Part shown: positions 19,973 through 29,364 of the stretch, in pieces
Numbering within the stretch: the first letter of the stretch is position 1
Layout of the letters: each line of letters begins with the position of its first letter
DNA from: Ruminococcus sp.
Lineage (GTDB): Bacteria > Bacillota > Clostridia > Oscillospirales > Ruminococcaceae
Assembly: GCA_021201755.1 (NCBI GenBank)
Contig: JAJQEI010000037.1
Coordinates: forward strand, 310,001-374,000
Length of the DNA: 64,000 nucleotides
Reading direction: 5' to 3'
Translations under genes and position numbers: made by a program
The notes under the pieces: model-generated
What the model was told of the DNA's origin: nothing
What the model saw: the letters and a program-made list of their open reading frames with translations, nothing else
Database searches by the model: none

Positions 19973-20868
19973 GATGTAAACTCCTTTCCGGTCAAGCACA
20001 GAAATACATCGTCCATCGAACCTTTTAAAATTTTAAAATCGGTGATGCGGCTTTTATATGTATAAATAAAATCTGTGATGTTGTCTCGAAACAGAATATT
20101 GAAATGATCTGCATCATAACGATAAGAAAAATCTCCCAAAATACGCCGATTTTCCTCTGTGTTTTTTGTATACCAGACCAGACGAGAAGAGGAGTATTGA
20201 TTTTTTAACGCAATCGGTGAGCCGTCTGCGATAATTTTTCCTTGGTCTAGTATCACTACGTGGTCTGCATCCTTGGTTTCCTCCATGTAGTGGGTCGTCA
20301 AAAAAATCGTCATGCCTTGTGATTTTCGCAAGTCGTCGATCCACTTCCACATAATGCTTCGTGATTTTGGGTCAAGTCCTGTTGTGGGTTCGTCGAGGAA
20401 TAAAATTTTCGGCTGGTGGAGCAGTGCTCGGAGAATATCGATTCTTCTTCGTTGACCGCCAGAAAGTTTTCCATATTTTCGATTCCACAGGTTGTCTAGT
20501 TCAAATAAGTCTTCGAATTGTGTAAGTCGCTGTTGCACCTTAGACCGAGTCATACCATAATAACTGCCACGGCTTAGGAGATTCTCTCATACCGTTAGTT
20601 TTTGATCTAAGATGGAATTTTGAAAGACAATGCCAATTTTAGAACGGATTACGTCATCTTCTTTTCCGAGGGTATGTCCAAAAATAGAAACATCGCCAGA
20701 AGTTTTCTGTAAAATGATGCAGAGAATATTGATAGTTGTGGATTTTTCTGCACCATTTTCTCCAAGAAAAGCAAAAAACTCACCTTCTTGTACAGAAAAA
20801 GAAATATTGTTGACTGCTACAAGATCACGATACTGCTTCGTTAAATGATTGACTTCGATTGCTTGCAT
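19969..20868 (-). pseudogene. ABC transporter ATP-binding protein, disrupted (internal stop and P-loop change)
   Basis: The full-length frame would give 299 residues. The parts are recognisable: the N-terminal MQAIEVNHLTKQYRDL, Q-loop region (IGIVFQNSILDQKLTV), signature LSGGQRRRIDILRAL, Walker B KILFLDEPTTGLD and H-loop FLTTHYMEET. A TGA at 20587-20589 interrupts LTV*ENLLSRGSYYGM where Arg is normal. The Walker A motif reads GENGAEKST: residue 41 is Glu (GAA) where the invariant Gly (GGA) is required, so nucleotide binding should be lost independently of the stop. Two separate inactivating changes argue against a single sequencing error. Confidence 0.88.
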
Positions 20869-20943
20869 TACAAATTCTCCTAATTCAATTCTTTATTCAA
20901 TTCTTTTGGACAGCAGTGTACATTAGAATTGTGTGGTGTTGCC

Positions 20944-21474
20944 TTAGAATGATTCATACCAAACGCTTTCTTCTAGTGGTTTGCGTTCTGTTTCATAGCG
21001 TGTTATTGGTTTTATTGCTTCTAGGTTTGCATAGCCCAAGCAGAGGATATTCACCGGCACATATTTTTCCGGAATTTGAAAGGCTTCACGTAGGACGTCT
21101 GTTTTAAAACGGCAGACCCACAACGAATTCAGTCCTTGTGCTTGAGCTTCCAGCATCATGTATGTTGTCACGATAGATGCATCGATTTCATAAATATTGT
21201 GCTGGTCAAATTTTCGCACCCAAGCGACGTCTTTTTCTGCACAGACGATGATGAATGCTTTTGCAGTGTAAGCTTCTGGCTTTACGACAGCTTCTGCCAT
21301 TTTTGCGATGCCTTCCGGAGATTGTACCACCAGTAAACGCTGTGGCTGATTGTTACATCCGGTTGGTGCAATGCGTCCTGCCTCTAAGATTGCCTGTAGT
21401 TTTTCTGGTTCTACTGACTTATTTTGATAAGAGCGAACAGAATTACGTGTTTTTGCAAATGTTAAAAAATCCAT
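20944..21474 (-). CDS. Nitroreductase family protein
   Basis: FMN-dependent NAD(P)H oxidoreductase of 176 residues, probably dimeric and cytoplasmic. Family marks are the N-terminal TRNSVRSYQNKSV with the FMN phosphate-binding Arg pair, APTGCNNQPQRLLVV, a central helix EIDASIVTTYMMLEAQAQGL, and the C-terminal LGYANLEAIKPITRYETERK. This short form resembles flavin reductases of anaerobic gut Firmicutes. The natural substrate is unknown. It is separated from the upstream pstS by the intergenic region with candidate Pho boxes and is divergently transcribed from it. Intact. Confidence 0.87.
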   Translation of the reverse strand: MDFLTFAKTRNSVRSYQNKSVEPEKLQAILEAGRIAPTGCNNQPQRLLVVQSPEGIAKMAEAVVKPEAYTAKAFIIVCAEKDVAWVRKFDQHNIYEIDASIVTTYMMLEAQAQGLNSLWVCRFKTDVLREAFQIPEKYVPVNILCLGYANLEAIKPITRYETERKPLEESVWYESF

Positions 21475-21552
21475 GGCTTATACCATTCCTTTCAAGTATA
21501 ATATATATTATTATAGCATAGTTGAAATTAAAATGCAACTGGATTTTTGCAG

Positions 21553-21659
21553 TTAACATGAAGCAACAGCTAAATTAACATTCCAATATATAGCAATTTT
21601 AAATTTATCATAGATTTAACATTGGTGCGATAAAACACTTTACAAACGGCTGATATAAT
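21553..21659 (+). promoter_or_regulatory. Candidate Pho boxes and extended -10 of the pst operon
   Basis: Three TTAACAT copies (21553-21559, 21575-21581, 21616-21622) precede pstS, with a weaker GCAACA between the first two, giving steps of about 10-12 bases. Bacillus PhoP boxes are TT(A/T/C)ACA repeats at about 11-base spacing. A TG-a-TATAAT extended -10 lies at 21651-21659 with no good -35, as expected for an activator-dependent promoter. The role is inferred from position and repeat spacing. Confidence 0.5.
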
Positions 21660-21751
21660 AAATTTAAGGCAATAGAATAAATCTAATACAACGATTGCCG
21701 AAAAATAAAAGGGTGGCAAATGGCAAACCCTGAGAAAAGGAATGGTGTATT

Positions 21752-22606
21752 ATGAAAAGAGCAAAAATTCGTTTTTCTGCAATGGCAGCAGCACTTAGCG
21801 TATTAGGTATGAGCCTAACCGGCTGTGGCAGTGGTGCATCTGGTACGATTTTCGTAATCACTCGAGAAGATGGCTCTGGTACAAGAGGTGCTTTCATCGA
21901 ATTATGTGGAATTGAAGAGGATGACACTGACAATACGATTTCCACTGCAGAAGTTACCAACAGTACGGCAGTTATGCTAACAACAGTTGCAGGCAATACG
22001 GATGCAATTGGTTATGTTTCGATGGGTTCTCTGGATGATTCTGTCAAGGCGGTAAATATCGAGGGCGTATAGACAACGACGGAAAATGTAGAAAATGGTA
22101 CTTATGCGATTTCTCGTCCGTTTAATTTGGTGACCACGGAGAGTGGTTTGACCAACGAAGCGGCACAGGATTTCTTTAATTATATTATGAGTGCCGATGC
22201 TGCAGAGGTTATTTCTGAAGAGGGCTATATTCCGGTTGGTACAGAGAGTTATATCTGTAATGGTGCAAGCAGCAGCGTAGTTGTCGCAGGATCTTCTTCG
22301 GTTACACCAGTTATGACAAAGCTGAAAGAGGCGCATGCAGAAGTCAATGCTAATGTCACGGTGGATATTCAGCAAAATGACTCCACTACAGGTGTAACCT
22401 CGACGCAAGAAGGTGTCTGTGATATTGGCATGGCATCTCGTGAACTGAAAGAGAGCGAAACTGGCGTGACCAGTACGGTTTTAGCAATGGACGGTATTGC
22501 TGTAATTGTCAATACAGAAAATGAAATTGATGAGCTGACTATTGATCAGATACGACAGATTTATATTGGTGAAATTACAGAGTGGGACGGCTTAACAAGT
22601 GAATAA
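21752..22606 (+). pseudogene. pstS: Phosphate-binding lipoprotein PstS with permuted half-domains, internal TAG
   Basis: Lipoprotein signal with lipobox LTGCG. The two halves of a PstS fold appear in swapped order. The part that normally comes second (TIFVITREDGSGTRGAFIEL ... SRPFNLVTTESGLTNEAAQD) is first, and the part that normally comes first (VVVAGSSSVTPVMTKLKEAH ... DIGMASRELKESE ... YIGEITEWDGL) is second. This permuted form may be normal in relatives; I could not check. TAG at 22070-22072 (codon 107, EGV*TTTENV) interrupts the frame, which continues cleanly to TAA at 22604-22606. It would capture phosphate for PstCAB at the cell surface. First gene of the operon. Confidence 0.85.
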
Positions 22607-22622
22607 TCGAGGTTGATACGGG

Positions 22623-23471
22623 ATGCGTAAATATAAAGAATCCATCATGAGAATTGTGTTTCTCATTGCTGCTTGTATTTCTATTGTTGCGGTTGTTGTG
22701 ATATGTTTGTTCCTGTTTGCAAATGGCTTTCCAGCAATTGCAGAGATTGGACCGCTCAATTTTTTAGGTGGTCTCGTATGGAAACCAGGCGAAGGAGAAT
22801 ATGGAATTTTACCTATGATTGTAGCGAGTATTTATTCCACGGGAATCGCCATTATTATCGGTGTACCCATTGGATTGCTGTGTGCTGTATTTATGGCACG
22901 GTTTTGTCCGAAAAAGCTGCACAAAATTTTGAAACCGGCGATTTCACTATTGGCAGGCATTCCATCAATTGTATATGGCTTTTTTGGACTTGTTGTGCTC
23001 GTACCATTGATGCAGAATATTTTCGGTGGCAGCGGAAAAAGCGTGTTAACTGCTGGTATTTTACTTGGTATTATGATTTTGCCGACCATTATTGAACTGT
23101 CCGAATCTTCAATTCGTGCGGTATCTGAAAGTTATTATGAAGGTTCTCTCGCACTGGGTGCAACCCATGAACGCAGCGTGTACCGTGCTGTATTGCCAGC
23201 AGCAAAATCCGGCATCATGGCAGCAATTATTCTAGGAATTGGGCGTGCAATTGGAGAGACTATGGCGATTGTGATGATTGCAGGAAATCAAGCGGTGATG
23301 CCTTCAAGCCTATTGTCTGGTGTCCGTACGATGACAGCAAATATTGTTATGGAAATGGGTTATGCGACTGACTTGCATCGAGAAGCACTGATTGCGACAG
23401 GATGTGTGCTGTTTGTCTTTATCCTGATTATCAATGTGTGCTTTTCACTGGTGAGAAAGAAGGAAGATTAA
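22623..23471 (+). CDS. pstC: Phosphate ABC transporter permease PstC
   Basis: Inner-membrane permease of 282 residues with about six membrane segments (for example VFLIAACISIVAVVVICLFLF and GILLGIMILPTIIEL). The permease signature near ESSIRAVSESYYEGSLALGATHERSVYRAVLPAAKSG matches the EAA loop. It pairs with PstA and PstB to import phosphate. It lies 17 bases after pstS and its TAA overlaps the pstA ATG (TAATG). Intact, unlike its neighbours pstS and pstA. Confidence 0.94.
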   Translation: MRKYKESIMRIVFLIAACISIVAVVVICLFLFANGFPAIAEIGPLNFLGGLVWKPGEGEYGILPMIVASIYSTGIAIIIGVPIGLLCAVFMARFCPKKLHKILKPAISLLAGIPSIVYGFFGLVVLVPLMQNIFGGSGKSVLTAGILLGIMILPTIIELSESSIRAVSESYYEGSLALGATHERSVYRAVLPAAKSGIMAAIILGIGRAIGETMAIVMIAGNQAVMPSSLLSGVRTMTANIVMEMGYATDLHREALIATGCVLFVFILIINVCFSLVRKKED

Positions 23472-24373
23472 TGCGCAAAGAAAAATTAGATGCAGTAGAA
23501 GTAGTCGGCATCAATACACAGACATTTTGACAAAAAATGGAGGTATATAAAAATCACCCTGGCTCTTTGGTCATGCTGATTTTAACACTTTTGGCTGCGA
23601 TTATTACAGTGGGTGTGTTGTTATCCTTGATTATTTATATTTTGGTAAAGGGTATTCCGAACATTCGATTGTCGATGTTTTCGTGGCACTATACTACGGA
23701 GAACAACTCTATGATGCCATTTCTGATTAACACAGTTTTGATGACACTGTTGACACTAATAATTGCTGTGCCGGTGGGCGTATGTTCAGCGATTTATCTG
23801 GTAGAGTATGCGAATAAGGGCAGCAAATTTCAAATGATGCTAGTCAAGGTTATGCGAATGACAACAGAAACGCTACAGGGGATTCCTTCGATTATCTATG
23901 GACTATTTGGATTTTTGGCATTTGTGATTACTTGTGGATTTAGTTATTCGCTGCTAGGTGGCGCAATTATCATGGCGTTGATGGTTTTACCGTTGATTAT
24001 GCGATCCATGGAGGAAGCACTGTTAAGTGTGCCTGATTCGTTCCGAGAGGGTAGCTTTGGACTTGGCGCAGGAAGATTGCGAACAGTCTTTCGGGTAGTA
24101 CTTCCTAGTGCAGTTCCTGGTATTTTATCTGGCGTCATTCTGGCGATCGGACGTATTGTCGGTGAAACGGCAGCATTGATGTACACTGCCGGCACATCGA
24201 CAGATGTTTGCACCGGTTTCTTGAAACCTTGTCGTACCTTAGCGGTACATATGTACCAGTTGCTTTGTGAGGGCAAATATATGGATGCAGCTTATGCTAC
24301 GGCGGTAGTTTTGTTAATACTGGTCATTCTCATTAACGCCCTGTCGAGTTCTGTGGCAAAGAAGCTTACATGA
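23471..24373 (+). pseudogene. pstA: Phosphate ABC transporter permease PstA with early TGA
   Basis: The ATG overlaps the pstC stop and the frame reads MRKEKLDAVEVVGINTQTF, then TGA (23528-23530, codon 20), then QKMEVYKNHPGSLVMLILTL and a complete PstA permease of about 280 residues. The EAA-like loop is MEEALLSVPDSFREGSFGLG and the end is [11 protein letters not shown]. The ATG at 23537 lies just after the TGA but has no ribosome-binding site. Weak re-initiation there could still yield a nearly full permease, so this is a probable but not certain null. Confidence 0.82.
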
Positions 24374-24392
24374 AAATAAAAGAGGAATCAAT

Positions 24393-25142
24393 ATGAATAA
24401 ATTTGAAATTCATGACATGGATTTATATTACGGTTCGTTCCATGCATTGAAGAATGTTCAGTTGGATTTACCAGAGCATGAGGTTAGTGCTTTTATTGGC
24501 CCGTCTGGCTGTGGAAAATCGACTTTGTTAAAATCTTTGAATCGCATGAATGATTTGGTAGAAGGTTGTCGTATCACTGGAGATATTCGTTTGGATGGCG
24601 AAGATATTTATGGTGACATGGATGTCAATCTCTTGCGGAAACATGTGGGTATGGTTTTTCAAAAGGCAAATCCGTTTCCTATGAGCATTTACGACAACAT
24701 TGCTTATGGACCTCGTACTCATGGTGTGCATGGAAAAGCAAAGCTCGATGAGATTGTGGAACAATCTTTGCGGGATGCAGCTATTTGGGACGAAGTAAAA
24801 GATCGCTTGCATAAGAGTGCATTGGGAATGTCTGGCGGACAGCAGCAGAGACTTTGTATTGCAAGAGCCTTAGCAGTACATCCAGAGGTACTTTTGATGG
24901 ACGAACCTACTTCTGCGTTAGACCCAATTTCAACTTCTAAGGTAGAAGACCTTGTAATTTCTTTGAAAAAGGAGTATACTATAGTTATCGTAACACACAA
25001 TATGCAGCAAGCTGTCCGTGTGTCTGACCGTACTGCCTTTTTTCTGTTGGGTGAGGTAATTGAGTATGCAGAAACAGATGAATTGTTTTCGAAGCCGCAA
25101 GACAAGCGGACGAAGGAATATATCTCAGGGAGGTTCGGATAA
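24393..25142 (+). CDS. pstB: Phosphate ABC transporter ATP-binding protein PstB
   Basis: Cytoplasmic ATPase of 249 residues that powers PstCA. Walker [11 protein letters not shown]-loop [14 protein letters not shown] (the PFPMSIYDN stretch is typical of PstB), signature [15 protein letters not shown], Walker [14 protein letters not shown], and H-loop VTHNMQQA are all present. AGAGGAAT lies before the ATG. Its TAA overlaps the phoU ATG (TAATG). Intact. Confidence 0.96.
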   Translation: MNKFEIHDMDLYYGSFHALKNVQLDLPEHEVSAFIGPSGCGKSTLLKSLNRMNDLVEGCRITGDIRLDGEDIYGDMDVNLLRKHVGMVFQKANPFPMSIYDNIAYGPRTHGVHGKAKLDEIVEQSLRDAAIWDEVKDRLHKSALGMSGGQQQRLCIARALAVHPEVLLMDEPTSALDPISTSKVEDLVISLKKEYTIVIVTHNMQQAVRVSDRTAFFLLGEVIEYAETDELFSKPQDKRTKEYISGRFG

Positions 25143-26389
25143 TGAGAGATCTATATGAAGCACAGCTTGCTACATTAAAAAACGATATGATTCGCATGGG
25201 TGCGCTTTGCGAAGAGGCGATTAGTGCGGCAATACAGGGACTTTTGGAGAACGACCCGGGTTCTGCCAAAAGAGTTTCTGATATTGAATCGGAAATCGAC
25301 GACTTTGAACGAGACATTGAGCGACTTTGTATGAGGTTGCTCTTGAAACAGCAACCGGTAGCAACCGATTTGAGGACTGTTTCTTCAGCGTTACGTATGA
25401 TTTCAGATTTGGAGCGAATTGGTGATCAGGCTTTTGATATTGCAGATATTACGAAGAATCAATCAGAACATAAGGATTTTGCCAGCAAGGTGCATATCAA
25501 GGAGATGGCAAACGCAGTTATTGTGATGGTGACGGATAGCGTGGATTCTTACGTAAAGCTGGATCAGAAATTGGCGGAGAAAGTTGCGACAGAGGATGAC
25601 AATGTTGATGCACTTTTTTTGAAGATATTCCATGAAATTGCTGCACTTATCGAGTCCGGCGATAGTGGTGCAGAACAGGCACTGGATCTGCTAATGATTG
25701 CAAAGTATCTGGAGCGCATCGGTGACCATGCAGTCAATGTTTCTGAATGGGTGATTTATACATTGTGTAACACCGGAATGGATGCCAAGGGATTTGCTTT
25801 GCCGTCCGCATTTTGGAATGCGATGCACGAACACTTGCCGGACTTGATTCTTTTGGATTTGATGTTGTCGGAGGAGGGCGGATTAGAAATCCTCAAGAAA
25901 GTACGGCGTGACAGTAAGACCAAGTCCTTACCAGTTATGATTTTAACTGCAAAGGGTACAGAATACGATCAGGTAGTTGGGCTAGACAGTGGTGCAGATG
26001 ATTATATTACAAAACCGTTTGGCATGATGGCGTTGGTGGCAAGAGTCAAGGCGGTATTGCGTCGAACGGAAAAGAACAATGGGATAGAAAAAGTGCTGAT
26101 ATTTGGAGAGCTGGAAGTCAATCCGATTCGACATACTGTTTTTGCGGCTGGAGAACCAGTGAGCCTCACATTAAAGGAATTTGAACTGCTCTGTTTACTT
26201 TTGGAAAATCCTGGAATTGTCTTTACTCGTGATCAACTGCTTAATCAGATTTGGGGTTATTCTTTTGACGGGGAAAGTCGGACAGTAGATGTTCATGTGT
26301 GGCATTTACGGCAGAAGTTGGGAGAATGTGGAAAGTGTATTGAAACCGTACGAGGTATTGGTTATCGGGCAGGAGATGGGAATCTATGA
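25142..26389 (+). pseudogene. phoU/phoB: PhoU-PhoB fusion ORF; response regulator lacks its N-terminus
   Basis: Residues 1 to about 215 are a PhoU-type regulator with two three-helix repeats (ERIGDQAFDIADI and ERIGDHAVNVSEWVIY). From about residue 220 the sequence becomes an OmpR/PhoB-family response regulator. FWNAMHEHLPDLILLDLMLSE carries the phosphoacceptor Asp239, followed by TAKGTEYDQVVGLDSGADDY, and then a winged-helix DNA-binding domain (LTLKEFELLCLLLENPGIVF ... SRTVDVHVWHLRQKLG) ending at residue 415. Roughly the first 45 residues of the receiver domain, including beta-1 and the conserved acidic pair, are absent, and phoU has no stop codon. An in-frame deletion joining the two genes is the simplest explanation. 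The fused protein is unlikely to act as a normal PhoB. Confidence 0.8.
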
Positions 26390-28053
26390 CCAAACGAATT
26401 TTTCTTTCGACGATTAAGGTAGTGTTATTGGCACTATTATTGAGCTTGGGATTAATAATAGGAGTATTGTACGAACATTTTCAAGATTTGCGCTTAGACG
26501 AACTGAAAGCGGCGACAGCTTTTGTATCTGAGGGAATGAATGAAAGTGGTATGGATTATTTGGAACATTTGGAGGGGGATAATTATCGAATTACATGGGT
26601 AGGTGAAGACGGAACTGTACTTTTTGATAATGAATATAATAGCGACGAGATGGAAAATCATGCAGACCGAGAGGAAATAAAAGAGGCGATGGAAAATAGC
26701 TCTGGTATTAGCGTGCGACGTTCTTCTACGCTTTCAGAAAATACGCTTTACTATGCGATTCGACAAGCAGATGGGACTGTTTTGCGTATGGCGACGGCAT
26801 AAAGTTCCGTTTGGCTTTTGGTGGGAAGAATGCTGACACCGTTTTGTTTTATTTTACTGGCAACTTGTATTTTTGCCGGATTACTCTCTTACCGTGTTTC
26901 AAAAAAGATTGTCAAGCCGCTTAGTGAGATTGATTTACGTCATCCGGAACAGGTAGAAACCTATGACGAATTATCGCCATTTTTGCAGCGAATTGCGGCA
27001 CAAAATCGTGAAATTAATTTGAAAATTGAGGAGATTCAAAAGCAGCAACACGAATTTTCTATGATTACCGAGAACATGAGTGAGGGATTGTTTGTTATTG
27101 ACCATAACTATCAGATTTTGTCGTACAACAAGAGTACTATGAAAATTTTTTTCATGATACCAGATTTTACGTATCAGAGTTTGTTATCTGTCAATCGCAG
27201 TGAAAATTTTCGCAATGTAGTAGATAGCGCATTGCAAGGACGGCATACACAGCAAAATTTAGAATTAAATGGGCGTGTTTATCAGATTATTGCCAGCGCA
27301 GTACATGATGAGAATGTGCAGGAGGATTTGGTGGGTGCAGTGATATTGGTGCTGGATATTACAGAAAAAGAAGAACAGGAACGTTATCGCCGAGAATTTA
27401 CTGCAAATGTTTCTCACGAACTGAAAACCCCCTTGACTTCTATTTCTGGTATTGCAGAAATTATACGAGGTGGTATCGTAAGACAAGAAGATATTCCACA
27501 TTTTGCGGGGAAGATTTATGAAGAATCTCAGCGTTTAATCACACTGATTGGAGATATTATCAAGTTGTCGCAATTAGACGAAAACGAGGTTACATTAGAC
27601 CGAGAACAAGTGGATTTATTAGAGGTATCACGCAATGTAGTGAAGCAATTGACACCTATTGCACACAAGAATGGAATCACGCTTGCTGTTAAGGGCAGTC
27701 ATGGCACAGTTTTTGGAATTCGACAAGTGCTTATGGAAATGATATATAATTTATGTGAAAATGCAATAAAATACAACAAGAAGGACGGTTATGTATGGAT
27801 TTCTGTTCAAAAAGAAGAACAAAAAATAGTCGTATCGATTAGCAATTCAGGTATTGGTATACCGGCTTCGGCACAGGCTCGTGTTTTTGAGCGGTTTTAT
27901 CGTGTAGACAAGAGCCATTCGAAAGCTGTTAGTGGAACTGGTTTGGGATTATCCATTGTCAAGCATGGTGCAGCATTACATCATGCAGAAGTTGAATTAG
28001 AAAGTGAAGAAGGAGAGGGGACAACGATTACACTGACATTTCCGATACAATGA
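26386..28053 (+). pseudogene. phoR: Phosphate sensor histidine kinase PhoR with internal TAA
   Basis: The ATG overlaps the phoB stop (ATGA). Membrane segment 1 (VVLLALLLSLGLIIGVLYEH), an extracytoplasmic region, TAA at 26800-26802 (codon 139, MATA*SSVWLL), membrane segment 2 (TPFCFILLATCIFAGLLSYR), a PAS-like domain, the H box FTANVSHELKTPL, N box LCENAIKYN, and G boxes (SGIGIP, GTGLGLSIVKH) follow. Apart from the stop, all kinase motifs are present in one frame. With PhoB also damaged, the two-component system should be off. A downstream start for an anchored kinase is not ruled out. Confidence 0.87.
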
Positions 28054-28060
28054 AAATAAA

Positions 28061-28098
28061 AAAGCTTTGACGAGTAAAGTCGTCAAAGCTTTTTTTAT
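28061..28098. terminator. Bidirectional terminator between phoR and the DUF3783 gene
   Basis: A 13-bp perfect stem (AAAGCTTTGACGA, 28061-28073; partner 28080-28092), a 6-base loop, A-rich flank on the left and T-rich flank on the right. It serves the convergent genes on both strands. Confidence 0.9.
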
Positions 28099-28481
28099 TA
28101 TTTTAGTTTTTCTCGTTCTGACTGCAATTCATAGGACAACTGTCCTACACGCCAATGGATATTGGTAGACGTCAAAACGGCTTTGTAGATCGATTGTAAG
28201 CCGGCACATCGTAGCGACGTTAAAAGCTTGTCAATATGCGAGTCTTTGCAATTGCATAATAATAGAATACCGGCGTCAGGGATGTCTGCTGATTCTGGAG
28301 CATCTAGCGTAGAATGTGAAAATTTGCTTGTTTGCTGAAAACCGGAAAGCATACCGAGTGTTTGATTTTCATCAAAATTAGTAATTTCTGTAAACCGCAA
28401 TCGTAGTTTTTGCGCTGTCTTTGCAATAAAAGCGATTTCATTATCTGAGCGTTTGCCGGGGAATAGTAATATTTTTTCCAT
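28098..28481 (-). CDS. DUF3783 domain protein
   Basis: A 127-residue cytoplasmic protein. The middle and C-terminal part (GILLLCNCKDSHIDKLLTSL, then KAVLTSTNIHWRVGQLSYEL) matches the DUF3783 pattern of Firmicute proteins with no assigned function. AAAGGA lies upstream of the ATG. Intact, single gene upstream of the terminator. I can say nothing about the biochemistry. Confidence 0.7.
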   Translation of the reverse strand: MEKILLFPGKRSDNEIAFIAKTAQKLRLRFTEITNFDENQTLGMLSGFQQTSKFSHSTLDAPESADIPDAGILLLCNCKDSHIDKLLTSLRCAGLQSIYKAVLTSTNIHWRVGQLSYELQSEREKLK

Positions 28482-28521
28482 TGTTTTTTCCTTTAAAGAT
28501 TTGTTGACATTACTTCACCAA

Positions 28522-29292
28522 TTAACCAATCATATAATAGAAACGGCTTGCAGAGGAAGTTGTGTCTGTTTCGTAAATTAGTGTGTCTGTTTCACCGATT
28601 AGACAAAGGAGTATGAAAAGTGCTGAGCAAATAATACCAATAATGGAACAAATGATACCGGCAATAGCAAAAGAACGGCTGTTTTTGGAAATCTTATTCG
28701 TATCTCCTGTTGGATAAGGCATTGTTGGTTGTTCTCTAAGTACAACAATACCGAGAATCAATCCAATGATGCCCACGATTATGCCGATGCCGCAGAAGCA
28801 ACACGTAGGAATGGAAACAATGCCCAATACCATAGAAGCGATACTCTTTCCACTGGTTGGTGCTTGGTCTGGTTGTTGTGGATAAGGAACAGAACTGTAT
28901 CCGCTGGAATAGGGGTTGTTATATGAATTCTCATAGGTCGGTGGCATTTGCTGCTCAAAATTGTTATTTGGTGGAATACTGTTTTGTACGTAAGGATTTT
29001 CATTATGTGAATTTTCATCGCCTGCATCATAGTCATAGGAATTTGGTGGTACCTGAGACTGCTGCGAGAGCGGCTGAGAATTGACTGGATTTGACTGCGT
29101 TTTAGGTATTCCTGATGAATCACTTGTCTGAGATTCAAATGCAGTGTTGTCTATTTCCGATTGGACATATGAATAAGGTGCATCTGGTTGCGGTTCTTCA
29201 AAGTGTTGTATTGCAGTAACATCTGCACCACAGTTGGAGCAAAACTTGGTATTATCTTGCAGCATTTCGCCACAAATTTCGCATTTTTTCAT
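28522..29292 (-). CDS. Zinc-ribbon protein with DUF4190-type membrane region
   Basis: The start at MKKCEICGE is chosen because AAAGGA lies 9 bases upstream. An ATG 18 bases earlier lacks this. The N-terminal zinc ribbon (CEICGEMLQDNTKFCSNCGA) is followed by a long Gln/Pro/Ser/Asn-rich disordered region and two membrane segments (ASMVLGIVSIPTCCFCGIGI and AIAGIICSIIGIICSALFIL) of the DUF4190 kind. Such proteins are common in Clostridia with no known role. 256 residues, intact. Confidence 0.75.
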   Translation of the reverse strand: MKKCEICGEMLQDNTKFCSNCGADVTAIQHFEEPQPDAPYSYVQSEIDNTAFESQTSDSSGIPKTQSNPVNSQPLSQQSQVPPNSYDYDAGDENSHNENPYVQNSIPPNNNFEQQMPPTYENSYNNPYSSGYSSVPYPQQPDQAPTSGKSIASMVLGIVSIPTCCFCGIGIIVGIIGLILGIVVLREQPTMPYPTGDTNKISKNSRSFAIAGIICSIIGIICSALFILLCLIGETDTLIYETDTTSSASRFYYMIG

Positions 29293-29364
29293 GTCAAATG
29301 TTCCTTTCATCGATGACTTTCGAGATGATTTTCATATTTATCATATCATAAAAAATTGGATTTG

